Below the pieces are notes generated by a model. That model worked only from the letters and a program-made list of their open reading frames with translations, had not been told where the DNA came from and did no database searches. Made by a program: the position numbers and the translations under genes. A stretch of DNA of 64,000 nucleotides from RGIG7179 sp051893555 (GTDB lineage: Bacteria > Bacillota > Clostridia > Peptostreptococcales > Anaerovoracaceae): contig JBJFHL010000018.1 of assembly GCA_051893555.1 (NCBI GenBank), positions 3,833-67,832 on the forward strand. Direction: 5' to 3'. Each line of letters opens with the position of its first letter. Within the stretch, counting starts at the first letter, position 1. Below are positions 56,852 through 64,000 of the stretch, in pieces.

Positions 56852-58357
56852 TCAGAAAGGCTTCAGCGTGCCGTTGAAAATGAGGTAGAGCGACAGCATG
56901 GCCAGGACCACCAGAGCGGCAGCGATGAAACTTTCGTACCGGAAGCGGAACGTAGGCTCATGGCGCTCCTGCTTGCCCAGGGCGAAGATCAGAATCCCCG
57001 GCGCATATAAAATAGAGGAAATCAGCAGCTGGTCGGATCCGGTGGAATAAAGCATCCAGAAACCGTAGATACTGCCGATGATGGCAAAGACCCAGGCGGA
57101 TAGATTTTGCGGAGTGCCGGCGCGGGCGGAAGTGATCACCACTTTCAGGTAATACAGGGCGCTGAGCAGATACGGTACCATGATCATGGTGGCGCTCATG
57201 TAGTAGAACACCTGGTAGGTGGAGTCGCTGAAAAGGCTGACGATGAGGAACAGCTGCACCAGTCCGTTGGTCAGGAACAGGGAGAAGGACGGAGAGCCGG
57301 CATTGTTGGAACGGGCGAAGGCCTTCATGAAAACCCCCTGCTGTGCCGCGGAATACGGACAGTCGGCAGCCAGAATGGTCCATCCCAGTAGTGCACCTGC
57401 CAGAGACAGAATCACACCGATGTTCACCAGCCAGGCGCCCCACGGTCCAATGGCAACCTGCAGAATGGATGCCATCTGCGGATTCGGCAGTGCGGCCAGC
57501 TCCCGGGTGGTCATGACGCCCATGCTGAGGACCGCCACCATGACATAGATGGCCAGAATGCCCAGGAAGCCGGTGAGGGAGGCTTTGCCCACATCGCTGG
57601 TGCGGCGGGCGCGGCCGGAAAGGACCACGGCACCTTCCACGCCGATAAAGGACCAGACGGTGGCAGATGTGGTGGCTTTCACCTGATCGGCAAGGGGCAG
57701 CCGCAGTGTCTGATTGGCGCTGGTGGGATCATTCCCCCAGAAGTTGTCCATGAAGATGTCCGGATCAAAGGCACGGACGAAGATCACCGCCACGATGAAG
57801 ACCAGGATCGGGATCATTTTGCTGATGGTGGTGATAATATTCAGGAAGGCGGCTTCCTTCACGCCTCGCAAAACCAGCCAGTTGATAAGCCAGATGAGGA
57901 TGGAGGCGCAGATCACGGAAGTCAGATTGCTGCCGTTTCCGAAGACCGGGAAGAAATAACCTAGGGCGCCGAAAAGAAGCGTGGTATAGGACACGTTGCA
58001 GAGCAAGGCGCTGACCCAGTAGCCCCAGGCGGAGTTGAAGCCGACAAATTCGCCGAAGCCTTCCCGGGCGTAGCTGTAGACGCCGTTGGTCAGGTCGGGC
58101 CGGACCCGGTTGAGGCCGAAAAAGCACATCATCAGGCCGAACATGCCGATACCGCAGATGGCCCAGCCGATGAGGACGCTGCCGGTGTGTGCGCCGCTGG
58201 CTGCCATGTCTCCGGCAGTGGTGAAAATGCCGCCGCCGATGGTGGAGCCGATGATCATGGCGGTGAGTTTCGTGAAGCTGAGGGACTCGTCCTGCGTAAT
58301 CTGCGGACCATCCTGCACCGGACCGCCCGTACCGTCGTTGTGATTGGAATCATTCAT
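56852..58357 (-). CDS. APC-superfamily antiporter, arginine/ornithine-type
   Basis: A 501-residue membrane protein with about 12-13 segments. It has the APC motif TAMIIGSTIGGGIFTTAGDMA near residue 31 and LTNGVYSYAREGFGEFVGFNSAWGYW-like sequence near 90, characteristic of the basic amino acid/polyamine antiporter branch (ArcD, LysP-like). Arginine:ornithine exchange is the best guess, but no arginine deiminase genes are in this window, so the substrate is open. The acidic, Asn-rich N-terminus is cytoplasmic. GGAGG precedes the ATG. It stands alone and is divergent from the acyl-CoA operon. Confidence 0.85.
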   Translation of the reverse strand: MNDSNHNDGTGGPVQDGPQITQDESLSFTKLTAMIIGSTIGGGIFTTAGDMAASGAHTGSVLIGWAICGIGMFGLMMCFFGLNRVRPDLTNGVYSYAREGFGEFVGFNSAWGYWVSALLCNVSYTTLLFGALGYFFPVFGNGSNLTSVICASILIWLINWLVLRGVKEAAFLNIITTISKMIPILVFIVAVIFVRAFDPDIFMDNFWGNDPTSANQTLRLPLADQVKATTSATVWSFIGVEGAVVLSGRARRTSDVGKASLTGFLGILAIYVMVAVLSMGVMTTRELAALPNPQMASILQVAIGPWGAWLVNIGVILSLAGALLGWTILAADCPYSAAQQGVFMKAFARSNNAGSPSFSLFLTNGLVQLFLIVSLFSDSTYQVFYYMSATMIMVPYLLSALYYLKVVITSARAGTPQNLSAWVFAIIGSIYGFWMLYSTGSDQLLISSILYAPGILIFALGKQERHEPTFRFRYESFIAAALVVLAMLSLYLIFNGTLKPF

Positions 58358-58498
58358 AAGAAACCTCCATAAGTAAATGCTTTCAGTAAACTGTATGGGG
58401 GATAGTATGCCCAGTACTGCGCAAGTTTATTCCGCTGGAAATGAAAGCAAAACAATATGCTATATTGCATATGAAAAAGACAAAATCACAAATAAAAA

Positions 58499-58640
58499 TG
58501 CGTTTGTGCATAGGAGGGAACGCAGACATCAATATGAGGCGGCCTGCTTACAGGGTTTCGAGCCATCCTACCTTGAAAAGAGGTTGGCCTGCTTCTTGCA
58601 ACGACTATTTAGAAACAGAATTTCGCATCATGTATCAGGA
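58499..58640 (+). other. Leader region of the acyl-CoA operon
   Basis: Within the 291-base gap (58358-58648) between divergent genes, the last 150 bases have higher GC and local hairpins, for example CCTACCT/AGGTTGG near 58567-58591 and a repeated GGCCTGCTT. No known riboswitch consensus is evident, and no clear promoter was found for either strand. Confidence 0.3.
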
Positions 58641-58648
58641 GGTAAAAG

Positions 58649-59506
58649 ATGATAAAGAAAGTTGCAGTAATTGGAGCAGGCATCATGGGAAACCAGATCG
58701 CCATGCAGACCGCAATCAGCGGATATGAAGTCGTCTGCTATGACTTAAGTGAAAACATGGGTGAAAAAGCTGCGGCCTTTTCAAAAGAATGGTTTGAAAA
58801 AAGAGTGCAAAAAGGAAAAATGACAGTAGAAGCCGCAAAAGAAATCCAGGAACGGCTCGTATTTACGCATGATATTCAGATGGCTGGAGAAGAAGTGGAT
58901 CTGGTAATTGAAGCCGTTTCTGATGTAGTTGCCATCAAGAAGGCAGCCCTTTCTCAGATAGACAGTATCACGCCGGAAAGATGTATTTATGCCTCGAACA
59001 GCTCCTATATTGTGAGCTCAAGATTCTGCGATGCCGTTCAGGATCCTTCGAAGGTATTGAATGTACACTTCTTTAATCCTGCTCTGGTAATGAAAACTGT
59101 GGAAGTTGTGAAAGGACCGCATACCGCCAAAGAAACTTTCGATACAGCATTTGCGTTTGTAAAGAGTATTGGCAAGACGCCGTGCACAATAGAAAAAGAA
59201 ATATACGGATTTGTCGTAAATAGGATTTTCAGCGCGCTGACGAGGGAGGCATGCTATCTGGTGGACATGGGAATTGCTTCACCGGAGGATATTGACACAG
59301 CCGTGAAGGGGGCACTTGGTCATGCAATGGGACCGCTGGAAACCCTAGACATGACCGGAATCGACCTGGAATACAGCGTCTATATGGAAAAGTTCAGGAA
59401 TTCCGGAGACAAAGCGGACCTGCCGGCAGCGTGTCTGGCCGCACATTACGCAAAAGGTGAGTACGGACGCAAAACAGGAAAGGGATTCTACGATTACAAC
59501 AAATAA
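58649..59506 (+). CDS. 3-hydroxyacyl-CoA (3-hydroxybutyryl-CoA) dehydrogenase
   Basis: A 285-residue short-form dehydrogenase like clostridial Hbd. The NAD motif VAVIGAGIMGNQIA lies near residue 5, SNSSYIVSS near 118, the catalytic His in NVHFFNPALVMKTVEVV near 137 and GFVVNRI near 188. It interconverts 3-oxoacyl-CoA and 3-hydroxyacyl-CoA; butyrate pathway use is usual. CAGGAGG precedes the ATG. It is the first gene of an operon with a crotonase and a 2-hydroxyacyl-CoA dehydratase. Confidence 0.92.
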   Translation: MIKKVAVIGAGIMGNQIAMQTAISGYEVVCYDLSENMGEKAAAFSKEWFEKRVQKGKMTVEAAKEIQERLVFTHDIQMAGEEVDLVIEAVSDVVAIKKAALSQIDSITPERCIYASNSSYIVSSRFCDAVQDPSKVLNVHFFNPALVMKTVEVVKGPHTAKETFDTAFAFVKSIGKTPCTIEKEIYGFVVNRIFSALTREACYLVDMGIASPEDIDTAVKGALGHAMGPLETLDMTGIDLEYSVYMEKFRNSGDKADLPAACLAAHYAKGEYGRKTGKGFYDYNK

Positions 59507-59591
59507 GTTTTTCTTCGTTTTTTATCGGGCAGTTTTCGAAACTGTGGATTCTGCAGAGATGAATCCGGGGAACAAGAATCAGGAGAAAATC

Positions 59592-59984
59592 ATGAATCAG
59601 GCAGAAAAAGAAGCACAGAAGGCAATCAGGAGAAAGGCCGCAATCACTGCAGCTGCAGTAGTTGTCCTGGTAATTGCAGCCGCCCTCTCGTGGAACGGCA
59701 AAGGGGAATACTGCATCAGTATTCCTACAGAGGACAGAGAAACATGGAACTGCACCATAAGCGATGAAAACATTCTAGAAGCGACAGATTTTGTCCGCGA
59801 AAAAGGAAAGTGTAAGTACTCTTTTGCAGGCCTCGGTCCGGGAACATCAGATATTACCATGTGTCGGACTGACAGCAGTGACCCTTCCGGAATACTGGAG
59901 AAACGGGTCTATCATGTAAGGATTGCGGAAGACATGACGATTGTGCAGACTTCCGTGGACAGAGAAATCTGCGGTGATTCATAG
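59592..59984 (+). CDS. Small membrane-anchored protein inside the acyl-CoA operon
   Basis: A 130-residue protein with a lysine-rich start, one membrane segment (AAITAAAVVVLVIAAALSW, about residues 16-34) and an extracytoplasmic domain of about 95 residues that looks all-beta. A region such as GLGPGTSDITMC...KRVYHVRIAED recalls the last strands of Ig-like or chagasin-type inhibitor folds, but the match is weak. I do not recognise it with confidence. CAGGAGAAAATC precedes the ATG. It lies between hbd and the crotonase gene, an odd place for an exported protein. Confidence 0.65.
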   Translation: MNQAEKEAQKAIRRKAAITAAAVVVLVIAAALSWNGKGEYCISIPTEDRETWNCTISDENILEATDFVREKGKCKYSFAGLGPGTSDITMCRTDSSDPSGILEKRVYHVRIAEDMTIVQTSVDREICGDS

Positions 59985-60001
59985 ATGAAGGAGGATCAAA
60001 T

Positions 60002-60769
60002 ATGGTACAGGTTTCATATAAAAAAGATGAAAGTATTGCGTTGATATCCATTGAAAGACCAGAGGCTTTGAATGCACTCAGCCGTGAGATTGTGGATGAG
60101 ATCGACAGCATTGTGGATCAGGTAAGGACAGATGATACAGTACGCTGTCTGATTTTGTACAGCGAAAAAAACTTTGCTGCAGGCGCTGATATAAAGGGAA
60201 TGGCAGAGTGTGACGAGAAAGGTGCACAGGCATTTTCTTTTGCATCCACATTCAGCAAAATTGAAAATCTGGATGTGCCCGTGATTGCCGCCATAGAAGG
60301 ATATGCACTGGGAGGTGGTCTGGAGCTGGCACTGACAGCAGATATACGTATCGCTGCAACGTCTGCAAAAATGGGCTTTCCGGAGGTGTCTCTGGGGATC
60401 TTTCCGGGAGCAGGCGGCACCATTCGTGCCCCGAGAATCTGCGGTGAAGCTTTCGCCAAGGAACTGATCTTTACAGGGGACGCAGTCACGGCAGAACGTG
60501 CGATGCAGATCGGTCTGGTGAACCAGGTGGTGGAAGAGGGAAAAGCCTTTGAAGCAGCTCTTAAGATGGCAAAGCGAATCGCCGCAAGAGGACCTGCAGC
60601 TGTCCGCATGGTGAAGGATGTCATAAGAAAGGGCATGGAAGAACCGGATACGGAGAAGGCAATAGACATTGAAACGCAAGCTTGGCCGAAGCTGTTCCGG
60701 ACCGAGGATCAGAAGGAAGGTATGAAAGCATTTATCGAAAAAAGAAAACCGGTTTTTAAAAATAAGTAG
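60002..60769 (+). CDS. Enoyl-CoA hydratase/isomerase (crotonase)
   Basis: A 255-residue crotonase. The oxyanion-hole segments FAAGADIKGMAE (near residue 60) and ALGGGLELALTADIRIAA (near 101) and the active-site region GFPEVSLGIFPGAGGT (near 125, with the catalytic Glu) are present. A second Glu position at GAGGT is consistent with a hydratase. It should interconvert enoyl-CoA and 3-hydroxyacyl-CoA in step with the dehydrogenase two genes upstream. GGAGG precedes the ATG. Confidence 0.92.
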   Translation: MVQVSYKKDESIALISIERPEALNALSREIVDEIDSIVDQVRTDDTVRCLILYSEKNFAAGADIKGMAECDEKGAQAFSFASTFSKIENLDVPVIAAIEGYALGGGLELALTADIRIAATSAKMGFPEVSLGIFPGAGGTIRAPRICGEAFAKELIFTGDAVTAERAMQIGLVNQVVEEGKAFEAALKMAKRIAARGPAAVRMVKDVIRKGMEEPDTEKAIDIETQAWPKLFRTEDQKEGMKAFIEKRKPVFKNK

Positions 60770-60781
60770 GAGGGAACGCTC

Positions 60782-62014
60782 ATGGAAGAAAAGAAAATCA
60801 CTTCAAAGGAGCTGCTGAATCAGCTGACGGCAAAACATTATGAAAATGCGCTGCGTGCCAAAGCGGAGGGACGTCCCGTGGTTTGGGCCACATCAATTTG
60901 CCCGAATGAACTGCTGGATGCAATGGATCTTGCAACGGTATATCCCGAAAACCATGCCGCAGCTATCGGTGCCAGAAAAGAAGCAATGAAGTTTATTGAG
61001 CATTCAGAGGGAATCGGATACAGCGCGGATATCTGCTCGTATGCGAGAGTCAATATGGGATATGTGGATCTGCAGCATGCAGAAGCACAGGATATTCCGC
61101 TACCTGACCTGATTTTCAGTTCTACCAACATATGCCATACCGTTTTAAAATGGTATGAAAATATTGCAAAGAAGCTGCAGATTCCGATGATCCTGTTTGA
61201 CATGCCGTTTAATCATACTTATGAAGTGGCCGACGATTCGGCAAGGTATATCAGAGGACAGATCGAGCATGCGATTGTGCAGCTGGAGGAATTTACGGGG
61301 AAAAAGATGGACTATGACCGTCTGGCAGAAAAGATGGCTATGAATAATGCAACCTGTGAATGGTGGAAAAAAGCCACGGACTGGGGAAAAGTCAAACCAT
61401 CTCCGTTGAACGGATTCGACATGTTTAATTATATGGCCATGATTGTCTGCATGAGAAGCTCGGAGGATGGACATAAGCTGTTTAAACTCTGGTATGAGGA
61501 ACTGCAGGAAAAGGCGGAACAGAGGAAAGGCCCATGGAGCAGTGCAGAAGAAGAATACAGGATCATATGGGACGGCATTGCCTGCTGGCCGCATTTGGCA
61601 ACGACATTTAAGCTGCTGAAGAAATACGGGATAAATATGGTGACCAGTACCTATCCAAACAGCTGGTATAAAGTATATGAAACCAATGATCTGGAAGGCA
61701 TGGCGAAGAGTTACACAGGCAACTATGCCAACAGAAATCTGGACTACGGCAGTGACCAGATGGAACGGCTGATAAACGATTTCAATGTTGACGGTGTTAT
61801 TTTCCACAGCAACCGAAGCTGCAAGCTGATGGATTTCAGAACTTACGAGGTGCAGAGGCGAATTACGGAAAAGACAGGGTGCCCATCTGTGATTTTCGAC
61901 GGAGACCAAACTGACCCGAGAGTCTTCAGTGAAGCACAGTATGAAACGCGGATCCAGGCGCTGGTGGAAATGATGGAAAAAAACAAAGAGGCAAAGAGAA
62001 GAGGTGACATTTAA
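60782..62014 (+). CDS. 2-hydroxyacyl-CoA dehydratase, HadB-like subunit
   Basis: A 410-residue subunit resembling HadB of 2-hydroxyisocaproyl-CoA dehydratase end to end. The three cysteines that hold the [4Fe-4S] cluster are probably in TSICPNELLDAMDL (near residue 40), STNICHTVLKWYENI (near 117) and HSNRSCKLM (near 345). The enzyme removes water from (R)-2-hydroxyacyl-CoA through a ketyl radical. The acyl group (lactoyl, isocaproyl, phenyllactyl or 2-hydroxyglutaryl) cannot be told from sequence. GGAGGG precedes the ATG. It shares one base with the next gene. Confidence 0.9.
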   Translation: MEEKKITSKELLNQLTAKHYENALRAKAEGRPVVWATSICPNELLDAMDLATVYPENHAAAIGARKEAMKFIEHSEGIGYSADICSYARVNMGYVDLQHAEAQDIPLPDLIFSSTNICHTVLKWYENIAKKLQIPMILFDMPFNHTYEVADDSARYIRGQIEHAIVQLEEFTGKKMDYDRLAEKMAMNNATCEWWKKATDWGKVKPSPLNGFDMFNYMAMIVCMRSSEDGHKLFKLWYEELQEKAEQRKGPWSSAEEEYRIIWDGIACWPHLATTFKLLKKYGINMVTSTYPNSWYKVYETNDLEGMAKSYTGNYANRNLDYGSDQMERLINDFNVDGVIFHSNRSCKLMDFRTYEVQRRITEKTGCPSVIFDGDQTDPRVFSEAQYETRIQALVEMMEKNKEAKRRGDI

Positions 62015-63144
62015 TGGACTACAGGGATACGATTGATAAATTGTGTGACGCGGCACTTCATCCGGGCAGAACTGCAGCGATAACCCGGGAGGAAACCGGG
62101 AAAGAACTGGTGGGCTGTTTCCCGATACATACACCAGATGAGGTAGTTTATGCTGCGGGTTGCATTCCCGTAGGCATGTGGGGAGGATCTGCGGAAATTC
62201 AGCTTGCTGACCGTTATCTTCAGAGTTTCTGCTGTTCTGTCATGCGGACAAATATCGAGCTTGGCATGAGAGGTGTTTATGACGATCTGAAAGCCGTCAT
62301 CATCCCGACCTTCTGCGATACACTGAAATGCATCGTTGAGAACTGGAAGGTGGCAGTGCAGCAGGTACCGGCTATCGGCATGGCTTATCCGCAGCACAGA
62401 GATCTGAAAGCAGGGATGAATTTCATGATCAGTGAAACAAAGAGAGTAAAGCATGAACTGGAGCAGATTCTTGGAAAAATCATCACGGATCAGGCAGTTG
62501 AAGAGGCATTTGCGATATATGAGGATTATCGTGCTGCCATGCGGGATTTTACGGAGACAGCTGCAAAGCATCCTGAGATCATCGACGCGAAGACGCGTCA
62601 TCTGATCATAAAAGCAGGGTTGTTTATGGATAAAGCAGTATACACAGAAGCCGTCAGAGAAATTATTCAGGGTCTTGATGCAGAGCCTGCCTCTGCATTT
62701 CGCGGAACGAAAGTTGTTTTAACGGGTCTGATTCCGGAGCCTGTGGAAATTCTGGATATTCTCAGGGATAACGATATCGCTGTGGTCGGAGATGATCTGA
62801 GTCTGGGATCACGGATATGGAGAACACCGGCCAGAGAAGATGTTTCAGACGTATACGAAAAAATGGCATATATGGTTGCAGACCAGAAAGGGGACACCTT
62901 CCTGTATGAACCGGAAAAGCTCCGCGGCAAAATGCTGATTGATATGGCAGAAAAGACAGATGCAGATGCTGTAGTCGTTATGATGATGAAATTCTGCGAT
63001 CCGGAAGAATATGACTATCCAATTTATAAAGCAGAACTTGAAGCCAGAGGCATACCTGAACTGTATCTTGAAACGGATCAGCAGCTTACATCCTTCGAGC
63101 AGATCAGAACGAGAGTACAGAGCTTTGCTGAAATGCTGATGTAA
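62014..63144 (+). CDS. 2-hydroxyacyl-CoA dehydratase, HadC-like subunit
   Basis: A 376-residue second subunit, close in length and sequence to HadC (375). Cluster cysteines are probable in GCFPIHTPDEVVYAAG (near residue 30), FCDTLKCIVENWK (near 103) and MMKFCDPEEYDYP (near 330). It pairs with the HadB-like subunit to form the dehydratase core. The start overlaps the previous stop by one base. The activator gene follows 15 bases later. Confidence 0.9.
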   Translation: MDYRDTIDKLCDAALHPGRTAAITREETGKELVGCFPIHTPDEVVYAAGCIPVGMWGGSAEIQLADRYLQSFCCSVMRTNIELGMRGVYDDLKAVIIPTFCDTLKCIVENWKVAVQQVPAIGMAYPQHRDLKAGMNFMISETKRVKHELEQILGKIITDQAVEEAFAIYEDYRAAMRDFTETAAKHPEIIDAKTRHLIIKAGLFMDKAVYTEAVREIIQGLDAEPASAFRGTKVVLTGLIPEPVEILDILRDNDIAVVGDDLSLGSRIWRTPAREDVSDVYEKMAYMVADQKGDTFLYEPEKLRGKMLIDMAEKTDADAVVVMMMKFCDPEEYDYPIYKAELEARGIPELYLETDQQLTSFEQIRTRVQSFAEMLM

Positions 63145-63159
63145 GGAAAGAGGAGAAGC

Positions 63160-63933
63160 ATGTTTTTAGGAATAGATATTGGTTCGTCATCGACAAAGGT
63201 GGCAATCCTCAATGAAAAAAAAGAGCTTGCCGGTGTAGCAATCATGAATCTTGGCACGGGAACAAATGCTTATGAGGAAGTCATCGCAGAGGCGTTGCAG
63301 CAGGCAGGAACTTCACTGAAAAATATACGCTATACAGTGGCAACAGGATATGGCAGAGTCAATTACAAAGATGCAGATAAGCAGATCACGGAGATTACAT
63401 GCCACGCCAAAGGTGTGACCTACCTGATAGGCGGAGCAAGAACTATTGTGGATATAGGAGGCCAGGATGCGAAGGTCATTAAGCTGGATGAGCAGGGAAA
63501 GGTAGAAAACTTCGTAATGAATGAAAAGTGTGCAGCAGGTACCGGCAGATTTCTGGAAGTAATGGCCAGAGTACTGGGCTGCGGACTGGATGACCTTTCC
63601 GATCTGGCAGATCAGGCGACGAAGGAGATTTCCATCAACAACACCTGTACCGTTTTCGCAGAAAGTGAGGTCATTTCCAGGCTGGCTTCCGGTGAAGCGG
63701 CAGCGAATGTGGCAAGGGGTGCACATGTGGCGATTGCAAAGCGAGTCATGGGTATGTGCAACAGACTTGGATACGAACCGAATGTAGTGATGACAGGCGG
63801 CGTTGCACTGAATCGGAATATGGTGGATTCCTTGTCTCGCGAAATGAAGCATGATATAGCAGTTGTACCACACTGTCAGGCAGCAGGAGCAATTGGTGCG
63901 GCAGTATTTGCATATGAAATAATGAATAAATAG
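63160..63933 (+). CDS. 2-hydroxyacyl-CoA dehydratase activator ATPase (HadI/HgdC-like)
   Basis: A 257-residue ASKHA-fold ATPase. The phosphate loops GIDIGSSSTKVAIL near residue 4 and DIGGQDAKVIKL near 101 and the cluster cysteines in EKCAAGTGRFLE near 127 and NNTCTVFAESEV near 166 are present; the cluster is shared across a homodimer. It uses ATP to inject one electron from ferredoxin or flavodoxin into the dehydratase. The order dehydratase-then-activator differs from had and hgd clusters, where the activator comes first. Confidence 0.94.
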   Translation: MFLGIDIGSSSTKVAILNEKKELAGVAIMNLGTGTNAYEEVIAEALQQAGTSLKNIRYTVATGYGRVNYKDADKQITEITCHAKGVTYLIGGARTIVDIGGQDAKVIKLDEQGKVENFVMNEKCAAGTGRFLEVMARVLGCGLDDLSDLADQATKEISINNTCTVFAESEVISRLASGEAAANVARGAHVAIAKRVMGMCNRLGYEPNVVMTGGVALNRNMVDSLSREMKHDIAVVPHCQAAGAIGAAVFAYEIMNK

Positions 63934-63945
63934 GGAGGAAGAAAA

Positions 63946-64000
63946 ATGGCACTGATGACAGGAGCTCAGTATATTGAGAGCTTAAGAAAATTAAACACAA
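63946..64000 (+). CDS. 4-hydroxybutyryl-CoA dehydratase-like protein, N-terminus only
   Basis: GGGAGG followed by ATG at 63946; 18 residues (MALMTGAQYIESLRKLNT) before the window ends. This opening is typical of AbfD, the flavin/[4Fe-4S] 4-hydroxybutyryl-CoA dehydratase/vinylacetyl-CoA isomerase, and of its 4-hydroxyphenylacetate hydroxylase relatives. Assignment from so few residues is tentative. Confidence 0.55.
   Translation, partial: MALMTGAQYIESLRKLNT

Noticed and set aside
1..64000. tRNA, rRNA, insertion sequences, prophage genes or a replication origin
   Set aside because: I looked through the gaps between genes on both strands and found no cloverleaf ends, transposase-like proteins, terminal inverted repeats of IS type or DnaA-box clusters.

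Overview
The window reads as the chromosome of a strictly anaerobic, amino-acid-fermenting member of the Clostridia (Bacillota). Supporting signs are Gram-positive style AGGAGG ribosome binding sites, TTGACA-17-TATAAT promoters, a T-box leader, a GlpP antiterminator, pyruvate:ferredoxin oxidoreductase, B12-dependent glutamate mutase and a radical 2-hydroxyacyl-CoA dehydratase. I cannot name the species. The Anaerovoracaceae or neighbouring amino-acid fermenters would fit, but that is a guess. I saw no rRNA, tRNA, CRISPR, IS element or prophage.

Layout. 1-5.1 kb: the start of cobT (cut by the left edge), an EamA transporter, an HD-domain protein, a thioredoxin/thioredoxin reductase pair and two cell-surface proteins. 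5.1-8.7 kb: nifJ (PFOR). 8.9-10.8 kb: a BlaI/M56 signalling pair with two clear operators. 10.8-13.4 kb: a leftward operon of flavin-fold protein, zinc-type macrodomain and class M sirtuin (an ADP-ribosylation system), with a divergent HxlR regulator. 13.4-23.7 kb: one leftward operon, glmS-glmL-glmE-mal-citG-citD-citE-citF-citC-citX, for glutamate fermentation by the methylaspartate pathway. 23.8-28.4 kb: a DUF6442/XRE pair, decayed genes, an AAA/DUF4143 ATPase, a methyltransferase and a small secreted protein. 28.5-31.6 kb: a tryptophan T-box and an ABC transporter. 31.6-36.5 kb: a GlpP-controlled glycerol-3-phosphate oxidation operon ending in a lipase-like hydrolase. 36.6-38.0 kb: a second ATPase. 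38.0-41.4 kb: a leftward operon of a P-loop/SAD-like fusion protein, two-subunit fumarase/mesaconase and a GntR regulator. 41.6-45.9 kb: two more AAA/DUF4143 ATPases on either side of an NCS2 purine permease. 46.0-47.3 kb: a phosphoribosyltransferase and a peptidoglycan glycosyltransferase. 47.4-49.0 kb: bioY-birA. 49.2-53.4 kb: a CNNM/CorC protein and secA. 53.5-56.7 kb: three overlapping M42-peptidase-like genes. 56.9-58.4 kb: an arginine/ornithine-type antiporter. 58.6-64 kb: an acyl-CoA operon (3-hydroxyacyl-CoA dehydrogenase, small secreted protein, crotonase, HadB/HadC-like dehydratase, activator, start of a 4-hydroxybutyryl-CoA dehydratase-like gene), cut by the right edge.

How it fits together. 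Glutamate is rearranged by GlmES (with GlmL) to methylaspartate, deaminated by Mal to mesaconate, hydrated to citramalate, most simply by the fumarase-type pair at 39-40 kb, and cleaved by the citrate-lyase-type complex CitDEF to acetate and pyruvate. CitC, CitG and CitX make and load the lyase prosthetic group. PFOR then oxidises the pyruvate. CobT serves the B12 cofactor that the mutase needs. The reduced ferredoxin could also feed the ATP-driven activator of the 2-hydroxyacyl-CoA dehydratase at the right end.

The items most worth a second look are the P-loop/SAD-like fusion protein heading the mesaconase operon, the minimal sirtuin-macrodomain operon, a large inverted repeat between glmE and mal, the four nuclease-fold ATPases with repeat arrays at some of their promoters, and the M42 trio in which only one member keeps its metal ligands.
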